Shown piece after piece: positions 8,845-17,420 of a DNA stretch of 64,000 nucleotides. The position numbers and the translations under genes were made by a program. The stretch comes from Planctomycetota bacterium (GTDB lineage: Bacteria; Planctomycetota; UBA1135; GCA-002686595), in the NCBI GenBank assembly GCA_016714045.1, contig JADJNY010000008.1:1-64000 (forward strand), given 5' to 3'. Each line of letters starts with the position of its first letter. Positions within the stretch are counted from its first letter, which is position 1. The notes below the pieces were generated by a model, which saw only the letters and a list, made by a program, of their open reading frames with translations, had not been told where the DNA came from and did not search any database.

Positions 8845-8850
8845 AGCCTA
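8845..8850 (-). promoter_or_regulatory. -10-like TAGGCT before TlpA-like gene
   Basis: TAGGCT on the minus strand, 8 nt before the ATG at 8836; CCGACA lies 17 nt further upstream as a possible -35. Confidence 0.35.
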
Positions 8851-8859
8851 GCACTCCGA

Positions 8860-10044
8860 TCAGAACATGTCGGGCATGTGCGGAGCCGGACCCGCGAACG
8901 AGGCCGTCGCGCGGGCGAGGACGTCCTCCGGGCCCGCCGCGCGCCCGCCCGCGGCGAGGTCGTGGGCACTCTGCCAGCCCGTGTAGAGCCCCGCGAGCGC
9001 GCGCATGTCGAGCGCGAGCGTCCCGCGGCCGCCGCGCTCGACGCGCGCGGCGCCGTCCGCGATCGCGACCACCCAGCGCCCCGCGTTCTCGGGGAGCACG
9101 TCGTCCGTCACGTCGAGCTCGAGCGTCGCCGCGAGGCCCGCGGGGTAGCCGCGCGCCTCGAGGGCCGCCGCGACGTCGACGACGCGCAGCATCCACGGCA
9201 TCGAGAGCTTCGACTCGAAGCCGTTCTCGCCGAGCAGGGCGACGATCGGATCGTGCACGGCCAAGAAGCCGCGCGCGAGCGTGCAGAGCGAGCGGTGGTC
9301 GCGGAGGAGCTCGAGGAGCCGCACGCCCGAGTCGCGCGTCGTCGCGACGAGGTCGGAGAACGCGACGTCCATCTGGAGCAGCTCGCCGCGCCGCTGCGCG
9401 AGGAACGCATACCCTTCGACGCGCTCGCCGCGGCCGGCGACGAAGCCCTGGCGCTCCTCCCCGCGCCACGACCGGACGCGGCGCCACAGGTACTCGTGCC
9501 GGTCGAGCCAGCCCGACGACGTCCGCGCGCGCTCGCGGTAGAGCGCGCGCAGCGCCGGCTCGTCGGCGTCGCGCGCGGGGCGCAGCCACGTGTCGCGCGC
9601 CGCGGTCGCGCCGCGCGCGAAGGAGAGCTCGCGCAGGCGGAGCGCGAACTCGTGCCGCGCGCCGGCGATCTCGTAGCCCGCCGCGCGGTACAGCGTGTTC
9701 GTCGCCGGGTAGAGCGCGGAGAGCGGCACGCCGCGCGCGCGCAGTTCGCGCAGGAGCTCCGTCATCAGCGCGAGGCCGAGCCCGCGACCGCGCCGGCTCG
9801 GCTCGACGCCGACCGCGAGCACGCCGCCCATCGGGACGCGCCGTCCGCCGAACCACTGGCCCATGTCGAGCACGCCGAGCACCGCCGCGAGCTCGCCGTC
9901 GATGCGCAACGCGCGCTCGGTGCCCTCGCCGAGCTGCGCCCGCCACGCGGGCAGTTCGGCCGCGGGGAAACTGAACGAGCTGCCCACGAGCGCCGTCCAG
10001 CGCTCGAGCTCGCGCGCGTCGCGCGGCGGTCCGTAGTCGTGCAT
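8860..10044 (-). CDS. Eis-like GNAT N-acetyltransferase with SCP2-like C-terminal domain
   Basis: A 394-residue acetyl-CoA-dependent acetyltransferase of the enhanced-intracellular-survival (Eis) architecture. The first GNAT domain shows RVPMGGVLAVGVEPSRRGRGLGLALMTELLRELRARG, with the acetyl-CoA binding loop SRRGRGLG, followed by LYPATNTLYRAAGYE. A second degenerate GNAT domain covers roughly 160-300. The end resembles an SCP2/sterol-carrier domain (LELDVTDDVLPENAGRW...GTLALDMRALAGLYTGWQSAHDLA), closing with the C-terminal Phe whose carboxylate acts in catalysis in Eis proteins. Substrate could be an amine on a small molecule or protein; unknown. Diverges from the aminotransferase with 99 bases between the starts. 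Confidence 0.85.
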   Translation of the reverse strand: MHDYGPPRDARELERWTALVGSSFSFPAAELPAWRAQLGEGTERALRIDGELAAVLGVLDMGQWFGGRRVPMGGVLAVGVEPSRRGRGLGLALMTELLRELRARGVPLSALYPATNTLYRAAGYEIAGARHEFALRLRELSFARGATAARDTWLRPARDADEPALRALYRERARTSSGWLDRHEYLWRRVRSWRGEERQGFVAGRGERVEGYAFLAQRRGELLQMDVAFSDLVATTRDSGVRLLELLRDHRSLCTLARGFLAVHDPIVALLGENGFESKLSMPWMLRVVDVAAALEARGYPAGLAATLELDVTDDVLPENAGRWVVAIADGAARVERGGRGTLALDMRALAGLYTGWQSAHDLAAGGRAAGPEDVLARATASFAGPAPHMPDMF

Positions 10045-10114
10045 GGTCGTCCTCTCCCGCGCGTGTCGCGGAGGTCTCGCGCGATCGAGCCCTCGTCCGC
10101 GACCGCGAGGACGG

Positions 10115-10120
10115 TACGCT
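10115..10120 (+). promoter_or_regulatory. -10-like TACGCT before aminotransferase gene
   Basis: TACGCT, 23 nt before the ATG at 10144, leaving room for the GAGGAA ribosome site. Confidence 0.3.
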
Positions 10121-10143
10121 ACCCGGCGAGGAACCCACCGACC

Positions 10144-11301
10144 ATGACCTTCCGCCGCGCGCGCCGTCTCGGCAGCCTCGTCCAGTCCGACATCCGCCGC
10201 ATGACGCGCGAGTGCGAGCGCGTCGGCGGCATCAACCTCGGGCAGGGGATCTGCGACCTGCCGACGCCGCCGCTCGTGCGCGACGGCGCGATCGAGGCGA
10301 TCCGCGCGCGCAAGAGCACGTACTCGTTCGCCGAAGGTGCACTCGAACTGCGCACCGCGATCGCGAGGAAGCTCGCGGAGCGCAACGGGATCGTCGCGGA
10401 TCCGAAGACCGAGATCGTCGTCACGGTCGGCGCGACGGGCGCGTTCGCGTGCGCGATCCACGCGCTGCTCGACCCGGGCGACGGGCTGCTCGTCATGGAG
10501 CCGTACTACGGCTACCACTTGAACTGCGCGTTGCTCGCGGGGCTCGAAGCGCACTTCCTGCCGTTGAAGGCGCCCGCGTTCCGCCTCGAGGAAGCCGCGC
10601 TGCGCGCCGCGCTGAAGCCGAACACACGCGCGATCGTGCTCTGCACGCCGAACAACCCTTGCGGGCGGGTGTTCACGCGCGCCGAGCTCGAGGTGCTCGC
10701 GAAGGTGGCGCGCGAGAAAGACCTCTGGGTGATCACGGACGAGATCTACGAGGACATCCGCTACGACGGCCGCGAGCACGTCTCGCCCGCGACGATCCCC
10801 GGCCTCGCAGACCGCACGATCACGATCCTCGGCCTGTCGAAGACGTTCAGCATCACGGGCTGGCGTCTCGGCTACGCGGTGGCGGCGCCCGAGGTCGCGG
10901 CGGCGCTGCAGCTCGTGAACGACCTCTTCTACATCTGCGCGCCGACGCCGCTGCAGCACGGCGTCGCGGCCGGGTTCGGCGCGCCGAGGAGCTTCTTCAC
11001 CGAGCTCGCCGACGACTACGCGCGAAAGCGCGAGAAGCTCTGCAAGGCGCTCGAGCGCGCGGGCCTCGACCCGGTGTGGCCCGAGGGCGCGTACTACGTG
11101 CTCGCGGACGTGCGGAAGATGGGGGCTTCGACGTCGCGCGACGCGGCGCTGCGCCTCCTCGAGGAGACGAAGGTTGCGAGCGTGCCGGGCAGCGCGTTCT
11201 TCCGCGGCGCGCAGGGCGAGGAGTGCGTGCGCTTCTGCTTCGCGAAGGAGCACGACGCGCTCGACGAGGCGTGCAAGCGGCTCGAGGCGTTCCGGCCGTG
11301 A
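10144..11301 (+). CDS. PLP-dependent aminotransferase, class I/II
   Basis: A 385-residue fold-type I aminotransferase. Seen: INLGQGICDLPTPP near the N-terminus, substrate-phosphate loop VGATGAFACAIHALLDPGD, CTPNNPCGRVF (169-177), the Asp that pairs with the PLP ring nitrogen in VITDEIYEDI (D199), and the Schiff-base lysine K233 in LGLSKTFSITGWRLGYAVAA. The SKTFSITGWRLG motif is that of the aspartate/alanine/aromatic aminotransferase I-gamma group, including kynurenine/glutamine transaminases. Substrate cannot be fixed from sequence. ATG 10144 is preceded by CGAGGAAC as a ribosome site. It overlaps the glycosylase gene by GTGA, so the two are translationally coupled although their functions look unrelated. 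Confidence 0.92.
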   Translation: MTFRRARRLGSLVQSDIRRMTRECERVGGINLGQGICDLPTPPLVRDGAIEAIRARKSTYSFAEGALELRTAIARKLAERNGIVADPKTEIVVTVGATGAFACAIHALLDPGDGLLVMEPYYGYHLNCALLAGLEAHFLPLKAPAFRLEEAALRAALKPNTRAIVLCTPNNPCGRVFTRAELEVLAKVAREKDLWVITDEIYEDIRYDGREHVSPATIPGLADRTITILGLSKTFSITGWRLGYAVAAPEVAAALQLVNDLFYICAPTPLQHGVAAGFGAPRSFFTELADDYARKREKLCKALERAGLDPVWPEGAYYVLADVRKMGASTSRDAALRLLEETKVASVPGSAFFRGAQGEECVRFCFAKEHDALDEACKRLEAFRP

Positions 11302-12134
11302 GCCGCGCGCGTGAGCCGCGCGAGCGCAGCGCCCGTGCGTCGCGCCCCCGTCGGGTGCGCGAGGATGCCAGGCCGGCGCTCGAGAACACGAAGCCAGCGC
11401 CCGGGGAGCGCGCTCCGTCACCCGCGAAACCCGCGCGACGGCGTTCCGGCCCCGCGACGGAGTTCGCTGCGCTCGAGCGGCGCATCGTCGCGTGCGAGCG
11501 CTGTCCACGGCTCGTCGCGTGGTGCCGCGAGGTCGCCGCGACGAAGCGCAAGGCCTACGCGGCGGAGACCTACTGGGGCCGGCCCGTCCCGGGCTTCGGC
11601 GATCCGACGGCGCGCGTGTGGATCCTCGGTCTCGCGCCGGGCGCGCACGGCGCGAACCGCACGGGCCGCGTGTTCACCGGCGACCGCTCGGGCGACTTCC
11701 TCTACGCGGGGCTCTTCCGCGCCGGGCTCGCGAACCAGCCGGAGTCGCGCGCGCGCGACGACGGGCTCGCGCTCGCGGGCGCGTGGGTCAGCTCCGCGGG
11801 CCGCTGCGCTCCGCCCGGCAACCACCCGACCGCGGAGGAGCTCGACGCGTGCGCCGCGCACCTCGCGGACGAGTCGCGCGCCCTCGCGCGCTGGCGCGTG
11901 ATCGTGGCCCTCGGCGGGATCGCGTGGGACGCCGCGCTGCGGCTCCTCGCGCACGCGGGCGCGGAGCTCCCGCGCCCGCGTCCGAAGTTCGCGCACGGTG
12001 CCGAGCTCGTCCTCGGCGATCGCGCGCTGCTCGGCTGCTACCACGTGAGCCAGCAGAACACGTTCACGGGCCGGCTCACGCCCGCGATGCTCGACCGCGT
12101 GCTCGCGCGCGCGGACGTGCTGGCGCGCGGGTGA
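11298..12134 (+). CDS. uracil-DNA glycosylase, family 5 (UdgB) with 4Fe-4S cluster
   Basis: A 278-residue DNA-repair glycosylase removing uracil and probably hypoxanthine or related deaminated bases. Motif 1 is GLAPGAHGANRTGRVFTGD (111-129), where family 5 has Ala instead of the catalytic Asn/Asp of other families. The second catalytic motif is CYHVSQQNTFTGRLTP (247-262). Four cysteines positioned as in 4Fe-4S family 4/5 enzymes are C66 and C69 (CERCP) and C170 and C185 (GRCAPP...DAC). An extra Arg/Lys/Pro-rich N-terminal tail of about 50 residues precedes the domain and may contact DNA. GTG start at 11298 overlaps the aminotransferase stop. A hairpin containing its stop codon follows. Confidence 0.9.
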   Translation: MSRAREPRERSARASRPRRVREDARPALENTKPAPGERAPSPAKPARRRSGPATEFAALERRIVACERCPRLVAWCREVAATKRKAYAAETYWGRPVPGFGDPTARVWILGLAPGAHGANRTGRVFTGDRSGDFLYAGLFRAGLANQPESRARDDGLALAGAWVSSAGRCAPPGNHPTAEELDACAAHLADESRALARWRVIVALGGIAWDAALRLLAHAGAELPRPRPKFAHGAELVLGDRALLGCYHVSQQNTFTGRLTPAMLDRVLARADVLARG

Positions 12135-12155
12135 AGGGGCGGACTCACCCGCGCG
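12124..12155. terminator. hairpin between glycosylase and secreted-protein genes
   Basis: Perfect 11-bp stem (12124-12134 with 12145-12155) and 10-base loop. The left arm includes the glycosylase stop codon. It lies between convergent genes and could serve both. Confidence 0.55.
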
Positions 12156-12194
12156 GCGTGGAGCGCTCCGTAGCGGACGTCGCCGGGCGCGCCC

Positions 12195-13697
12195 TCACTT
12201 GCCTTTCGCGAGCCACGCCAGGAAGCGCCACTCGAGGCTGTCCTTCTCGCCGTTGCGCTCGGAGAGCGGGACGCCGTAGAGCTCCAGCACGAGCGCCTCG
12301 AACGCCGGCTTGTCCTTCGCGCCCACGCGGCGGAGGAGCTCGCCGAACTTCGCCTTGGACGCATCGGGTCCGCCCTTGTCGCCGGCGCGCTGCAGCCAGT
12401 CGAAGAACGCGCACTTGTACGCGCGGAAGAACTCCTTGTAGTCGAGCAGCATCTCGTGCGCCGGGTAGGGCTTCTCGAAGGCCGCCGGACCGAAGAACGG
12501 CGCCGACGCGACGCCCTTCTTCGCGCCGTCCTCGGAGAGCAGCAGGAAGTGCGCGGCCTGGTCGCGCGCGAGCGCGGGGTCGGGCTTCTCGGGACGGTCC
12601 TTCGAGAACTGCTTCCAACCTTCCTTCTGGTTCTTGCGCAGCACGCCGGCGAAGTGGTCCTTGCCCTTGCCCTCGCGCCAGCGACCGTCCTTCAACATGT
12701 CGCCGCCCGCAGCCGGGATCGGCGGGAGGAAGCCGCCCTTCGGGTTGCCGCCGGGGACGAACTTCTCGTAGGGCTTCGTCTCGGCGCCCGTGCTGCCGCG
12801 AACGGCGTCGCCCTCGAGCGCGTTGATGCCGCCCGCGATCGCGATCGCGAGGTTCATCGCCACCGCCTGGTGGAGGTACGTCGCGTCGTCGTCGCCGTAG
12901 CACAGCCACTGGAGCGCGTTCGCGGCGTTCTGCAGCGTGTGCTCCTCGCGACCGGTGGGCTCGAACTTCGTCATCGGCGTGCCCGAGCGGAACTCGGGGT
13001 CCTCGCCCCACGACGGGTACTCGAGCGCGAGCACGAAGTGGTAGCCCATCCAGAAGCTCGTCCACCCGCTCGCGGTCTCCGTCCACAGGAGCTTCTGCTG
13101 CGTCGTGTCGACGAGCCCCGTGTAGCCGAGCAGTTCGACGAAGTCGCGCCGCGTCGGCGCGAGCACGATCGAGAGGCGCTTGATCTCGCGCGGCGCCACG
13201 CCGAGCACGTCGGGGGTCGCGAGCAGCGTCGCGAGGCGCTCCTGCGCGGCGCGCTCCGCGTCCGTGGCTCCGAAGAGCTCGGCCAGCGTGTGCTTCTCCG
13301 CGAGCGCGCCCTTGGTCACGACGCCGGGCTTCCAACCCTGGACCCACTTCGCGAGCACGCCCGCGGCCTCGACGCCGGACTTCGCGGCCGGTGCGTCCTT
13401 CGCGAGGAGCTCGATCCAACGTGCCTGGAGCTGGATCAGCGCCGAGCACTGCCGCTGCAGCTCCTCGATGCGCGTCTTGTCGCCGAGGAACGCGGTCGGG
13501 TACGCGACGTCGATCAGCCCGAACGCGCCGCGCGCATAGTGCTTCTCGAGCAGCGCGTCGTAGGGGAGCGCAGCGGGCGCTTCCTTCGCCCCGTGGGCAT
13601 CGAGGTAGGTCTGGCCGAACCGCGCGTAGGGGATCTCGTCGCCCAGGGGCGCGAACGAGGCGGAGAGGGCGAGGGTAAGGACGAGGGCGAGCTGCAT
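12195..13697 (-). CDS. secreted protein of unknown function, about 500 residues
   Basis: I do not recognise the family. The 500-residue product starts with a short signal peptide (MQLALVLTLALSASFAPLG), so it is probably exported. An in-frame ATG at 13793 would add 32 residues and bury the signal, so 13697 is preferred. The mature part is mostly alpha-helical in look, with conserved-looking aromatic stretches (GYHFVLALEYPSWGEDPEF, LQWLCYGDDDATYLHQAVAM, LDYKEFFRAYKCAFFDWLQR). There is no metal-binding HExxH, no heme motif and no repeat. It ends with SLEWRFLAWLAKGK. It lies downstream of the broken aldehyde dehydrogenase on the same strand and is convergent with the glycosylase. Confidence 0.7.
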   Translation of the reverse strand: MQLALVLTLALSASFAPLGDEIPYARFGQTYLDAHGAKEAPAALPYDALLEKHYARGAFGLIDVAYPTAFLGDKTRIEELQRQCSALIQLQARWIELLAKDAPAAKSGVEAAGVLAKWVQGWKPGVVTKGALAEKHTLAELFGATDAERAAQERLATLLATPDVLGVAPREIKRLSIVLAPTRRDFVELLGYTGLVDTTQQKLLWTETASGWTSFWMGYHFVLALEYPSWGEDPEFRSGTPMTKFEPTGREEHTLQNAANALQWLCYGDDDATYLHQAVAMNLAIAIAGGINALEGDAVRGSTGAETKPYEKFVPGGNPKGGFLPPIPAAGGDMLKDGRWREGKGKDHFAGVLRKNQKEGWKQFSKDRPEKPDPALARDQAAHFLLLSEDGAKKGVASAPFFGPAAFEKPYPAHEMLLDYKEFFRAYKCAFFDWLQRAGDKGGPDASKAKFGELLRRVGAKDKPAFEALVLELYGVPLSERNGEKDSLEWRFLAWLAKGK

Positions 13698-13817
13698 CGG
13701 GAACCTGCCTGAGCAAGGGAGCCGTGAACGCGCGGACCTGCCGGGCGCCGCGCGGGCGCGAGGTTCCTCCCGGACCGACTCCAGGTCAAGCAAGAGGACT
13801 GTAGCTTCCCCTCCGCT

Positions 13818-15246
13818 TCAGACTCCGCGCAGGACGAGGAGCCGCGGCTCGGTCAGCTCCTCGATCGCGGAGCGCACGCCCTCGCGTCCGAGGCCCGAGT
13901 CCTTCACGCCCCCGTAGGGCATGTGATCGACGCGGAAGCTCGGCACGTCGCCCACGAGGACGCCGCCGACCTCGAGCGCGTCCCACGCGCGCAGCGCGCG
14001 GCCGAGGTCGCGCGTGAAGACGCCGGCTTGGAGCCCGTAGTCGCTGTCGTTCACCTCGGCGATGGCCGCCTCGAAGTCGCGGAACGACGAGAGCACCGAC
14101 ACGGGGCCCGAACGCCTCGCGGCGCACGATCGGCTCGTCGCGCGGGACGTCTTCGAGCAACGTCGGCTCGAGCAGGGCGCCGGTCCGCCCTCCGCCGCAA
14201 AGGAGCTGCGCCCCGCGTGCGCGCGCGGACGCGATCCAGCGCTCGAGCCGCTCCGCATCGGCCTCCGTGATCAGCGGACCGACGAAGGTCTCCTCGCGCT
14301 TGGGGTCGCCCACGACGAGCGCGCGCGTCGCCGCGACGAGGCGTGCGCGGAACTCTGCGAGCACGTCCGCGTGCACGAGGATTCTCTGCGTCTTGATGCA
14401 GCTTTGTCCGGACTGATAGAAGGCGCCGAACACGACGCGCTGCACGGCGTCGACGAGGTCGGCGTCGCGCTCGACGATCACGGCGGCGTTGCCGCCGAGC
14501 TCCAGGACGACCTTCTTCTTCCCCGCGCGCCGCTTCAGGTCCCATCCGACCTCCGGCGAGCCCGTGAAAGAGAGCAGCTTGAAGCGCTCGTCCTCCGTGA
14601 ACGCACGGGCTGCCTCTCGCGCGCAGGGCAGGATGGAGAACGCGCCCTCGGGCAGCCCCGTCTCGGCGAGCACTTCACCGATCAGGAGCGCGCCGACCGG
14701 CGTCGCGCTCGCGGGTTTCAGCACGAAGGGGCAGCCCGCGGCGATCGCGGGCGCCACCTTGTGCGCCGCGAGGTTCAGCGGGAAGTTGAAGGGCGAGATG
14801 AACGAGCACGGTCCGATCGGAACGCGCTTCCAAAGCCCGCGGTAGCCGCGCGCGCGCGGCGTCACGTCCATCGGGAGCACCTCGCCGCCGATGCGGGTCG
14901 CCTCTTCGGACGCGATGCGGAACGTGTCGACGAGGCGCGTCACCTCGCCCCGGCTGTCGCGGATCGGCTTGCCGGCCTCGACGCAGAGCGCGAAGGCGAG
15001 CTCTTCCGCGCGCTCCTCGAAGCGCCGCGCCGCATGGCGCAGCACCTCCGCTCGATCGCAGGCCGCGAGGCGTGCGAGCGGCTCCCGCGCGCGCACCGCG
15101 GCGGCGATGGCGGCTTCGATCTCCGCGGGGCCCGCGAGCGCGGTGCGCGTCGCGACCTCGCCCGTGTACTTGTCGCGCACCTCGAGCGATGCGGCGGTGT
15201 CGAGCGGACGGTTCGCGAGCCAGAGCGGGTAGCGTGCGCGCAGCAT
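13818..15246 (-). pseudogene. aldehyde dehydrogenase family gene, frameshifted near 14103-14106
   Basis: An NAD(P)-dependent aldehyde dehydrogenase of about 475 residues if read across one frameshift. The first frame (ATG 15246) has SPFNFPLNLAAHKVAPAIAAG, cofactor Lys in VLKPASATP (K177), SFTGSPEVGWDL, general-base Glu in LELGGNAAV (E249) and nucleophile Cys in YQSGQSCIKTQRI (C283). It runs to REAFGP and then turns to nonsense. The correct C-terminus (PVSVLSSFRDFEAAIAEVND, LEVGGVLVGDVPSFRVDHMP, YGGVKDSGLGREG) is in the adjacent frame and ends at 13818. One extra base in the run of four G (plus strand 14103-14106) explains this. It may be real decay or a sequencing indel. If intact it would be a soluble lactaldehyde/semialdehyde-type dehydrogenase. 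Confidence 0.82.
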
Positions 15247-15299
15247 GCACGTGACGATGCCGCGCGCGACGTCCGCGCGCAACGCGCGACGGAACGAGA

Positions 15300-15334
15300 G
15301 AGCCCTCGCAGCGCGACGCGCGCTGCGAGGGCTC
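15300..15334. terminator. strong hairpin terminator, 16-bp stem
   Basis: A perfect inverted repeat of 16 bp (15300-15315 with 15319-15334) around a 3-base ACG loop. It lies 60 bases past the stop of the WVPGHF-repeat gene and upstream of the aldehyde dehydrogenase. The U-tract on the minus strand is weak, so termination strength is inferred from the stem alone. Confidence 0.7.
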
Positions 15335-15394
15335 GTCCAAGCCGCCCCCCATCAAAGGATCGGCTCGGCGGCCGGGGACCTCCCCCGGCGTGCA

Positions 15395-15793
15395 TCAGTT
15401 CCAGTGGCCGTCGACCCAGACCTGGACCTCGCGGGTTTCGTAGCGGCCGGGGCTGCACACGGTGCGCCAGAAGCCGGCCTGCACGCACACCTGGTAGGCG
15501 CGGCCGCACGAGTCGTAGCGCCATTCGTAGACGGGCGGCACCCAGACCTGCTGGCTCGCTCCGGGGACGAACACCTGCTGGCAGCGGGTCTCGAAGTGAC
15601 CGGGCACCCACACGCGCGGCGGCGGGCAGGGCGCGGGCGCGCACGCGGGACGGCCGGTGGAGTAGGTGAGGCCGAAGCCGCCGTGCTTCGTCTTCTTGCC
15701 GAAGCGGAGCTCGATCCCCTGGGCGTTGGCCTCGGGGGCGATGAGCGCGGTGAGGGCGGCGATCGGGAGGACGTACTTGGCGAAGGCGTTCAT
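15395..15793 (-). CDS. secreted WVPGHF-repeat protein
   Basis: A 132-residue exported protein with signal peptide MNAFAKYVLPIAALTALIAP...ANA. The mature chain carries repeated Trp/Val/Gly-His units: RVWVPGHFETRC, QVFVPGASQQVWVPPVYEWR, VQAGFWRTVCSPGRYETREV and QVWVDGHWN at the end. WVPGHW/WVDGHW motifs are found in many small secreted bacterial proteins (YXWXPGH-type) whose role is unknown. It has seven cysteines in the mature chain (CAPAPC, RC, SC, VC, VC), so disulfides are likely outside the cell. A strong hairpin follows the stop. Function is not assigned. Confidence 0.75.
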   Translation of the reverse strand: MNAFAKYVLPIAALTALIAPEANAQGIELRFGKKTKHGGFGLTYSTGRPACAPAPCPPPRVWVPGHFETRCQQVFVPGASQQVWVPPVYEWRYDSCGRAYQVCVQAGFWRTVCSPGRYETREVQVWVDGHWN

Positions 15794-16002
15794 GGTTGGC
15801 TCCTGGCCCCGGGGTCGGGGTGCTCGACCCAGGCGAGCGGCGTGCCACGGCACTCCGAAGCCCGTCCCAGCGCGGGAGGGCCGCCACGGACGAGCCGGAG
15901 CGCGCTCCCGCTGCCCACGCGCGTGGACGCATGTCCCTTTCACGCTGGGACACTCGCTCGCCGCGCGCTGGACCGCCGCGTGCCTCGGCGTCGCGCGCGC
16001 GC

Positions 16003-16008
16003 TACCTT
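16003..16008 (+). promoter_or_regulatory. -10-like TACCTT just before a start codon
   Basis: TACCTT lies 10 nt before the ATG of the DUF1579 lipoprotein, in otherwise GC-only DNA. If it is a -10 element, the transcript would be almost leaderless. No clear -35. Confidence 0.35.
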
Positions 16009-16018
16009 CGTCACCGTG

Positions 16019-16636
16019 ATGCGTGCTCTCGTCTTCGCGTGCGTGCTCTTCCTCGTCGGTTGTCAGGCTCCCGATCCGCGGCGCGGGCCGCCGCCCGGGC
16101 TCGCGGGGCCCGGCCCGGCTCCCGTCGAACTCGAGGCCCAGGTCGCCGAGCTCGCCGCCGCGAGCCGGCCGACCTCGATGCACGCGCGGATCGACCCGCT
16201 CGCCGGGACGTGGACGGTCCGTCTGTGCGAGGTCGAGGACGACTTCCGCGAGCGCGAGTGGTCGCGCGGCACGGCGCGGCTCGCGTGGGTGCACGGCGGG
16301 CGGTTCCTCGCGTGGACGGCGGAGCTCGAACGTGCCGGCACGACGAGCGGCTTCCTCGGCTACGACGTGCGCAACCAGCAGTACCAGCTGCTGATGATTT
16401 CCTCGCTCTCGACGGGCATGGGCGTCGCGTACGGGTACGGCGACGTGAGCGGTCAGGGGATCCGGTTCACGCAGGAAGCCGTCGATCCGCCGAGCGGGCG
16501 CCGGCTGCGGATGACGAGCCTCCTCCGGCTCCTCGACCGCGACCACTTCGTGCTCGACGCGCACGGGCTCGACGCGAAGGGCGTCGACCGCGTCGTGCGC
16601 CGCACGCACTACGAGCGCGTGCCCGCCGCGAAGTAG
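16019..16636 (+). CDS. DUF1579-family lipoprotein
   Basis: A 205-residue lipoprotein: signal MRALVFACVLFLVGCQ with lipobox LVGC (Cys15). The mature part has the DUF1579 pattern: LDPLAGTW-type opening (here IDPLAGTWTVRLC), GGRFLAWTAELERAGTTSGFLGYDVRNQQYQLLMISSLSTGMGVAYG and FTQEAVDPPSGRRLRMTSLLRLLDRDHFVLDA. This beta-barrel-like (lipocalin-type) family is common in planctomycetes and has no established function. No ribosome site precedes the ATG; GTG 16016 is an alternative. It is convergent with the ABC-2 permease, stops 7 bases apart. Confidence 0.8.
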   Translation: MRALVFACVLFLVGCQAPDPRRGPPPGLAGPGPAPVELEAQVAELAAASRPTSMHARIDPLAGTWTVRLCEVEDDFREREWSRGTARLAWVHGGRFLAWTAELERAGTTSGFLGYDVRNQQYQLLMISSLSTGMGVAYGYGDVSGQGIRFTQEAVDPPSGRRLRMTSLLRLLDRDHFVLDAHGLDAKGVDRVVRRTHYERVPAAK

Positions 16637-16642
16637 CGCGCG

Positions 16643-17419
16643 TCAGGAGCTCAGCACGAACTCGCGCCGCGTGATGCGCCACGCGCCGAGCGCGAGGGCG
16701 GCGACGAGCACGATCGAAAGCGTCGTGAGCGCGCGGGGGAGCGGTTCGAAGCTCGTGCTCGCGAAGCCCTCGACCGCGCTCCACTGCGACGAGCCGAGGC
16801 CCGCGATCATGCTGCGCAGGTAGTACTGGATCGTCAGCGACTGCGTTCCCGCGGGCATGTTCGCGAGGAACCCCTCGATCGCGAACGCGTAGCCGAGCCC
16901 GACGATCACCGGGCTCCTCACGAACACGCCGAGCACCGCGAAGAGCGCCGAGTACACGGCGCCGCCCGCGAGCACGGCGGCGAGGAGCGGCTCGCGGATC
17001 CCGTCGTCGAGCGGGGGACCCTTCGCGCGCCCCGCGGCCGCGAGCAGGAGCCACGTCGACGCCGCGAGCAGCACGGTCAGGAACACGAGGATCGCGCTCC
17101 ACCGGCCGAGGAGCACGGACGCGCGCGGCAGCGGACGCGAGAAGAGGAAGGTGATCGTGCGGTCCTCGACTTCCTCCGCGACGGCCGCCGAGCCCGCGAC
17201 GAGGGCGAGCACCGGCACGATCACCTGCAGCTGGAGCAGGTAGCCGACGTGCACCGCGATCTCCGACGCGTTCGTCTTGCGGCTCGCCGCGGCGATCAAG
17301 AACGCGACGAGCGGCCCGAGCGCGGCGAGCAGCGCGCAGACGAGCGTGCGCCGGCTCCACGCGAGGCGCGCGAGGTGCGTGCGGAAGAGGAGCGCGCTCG
17401 TGCGCAGGAGGAGCAGCAT
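16643..17419 (-). CDS. ABC-2 type transporter permease (second pair)
   Basis: A 258-residue integral membrane protein with about six hydrophobic segments, e.g. LVCALLAALGPLVAFLIAA, VIVPVLALVAGSAAVAEEVE, ILVFLTVLLAASTWLLLAAAG and LSIVLVAALALGAW. The EVEDRTITFLFSRPLPRASVLLGRW motif is characteristic of ABC-2/NosY-like permeases. It is the last gene of a four-gene operon and starts one base after the stop of its ATPase (17421). It presumably forms an exporter with that ATPase; NosFY/gliding-type systems are the nearest familiar arrangement, but the substrate is unknown. Confidence 0.85.
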   Translation of the reverse strand: MLLLLRTSALLFRTHLARLAWSRRTLVCALLAALGPLVAFLIAAASRKTNASEIAVHVGYLLQLQVIVPVLALVAGSAAVAEEVEDRTITFLFSRPLPRASVLLGRWSAILVFLTVLLAASTWLLLAAAGRAKGPPLDDGIREPLLAAVLAGGAVYSALFAVLGVFVRSPVIVGLGYAFAIEGFLANMPAGTQSLTIQYYLRSMIAGLGSSQWSAVEGFASTSFEPLPRALTTLSIVLVAALALGAWRITRREFVLSS

Positions 17420-17420
17420 G

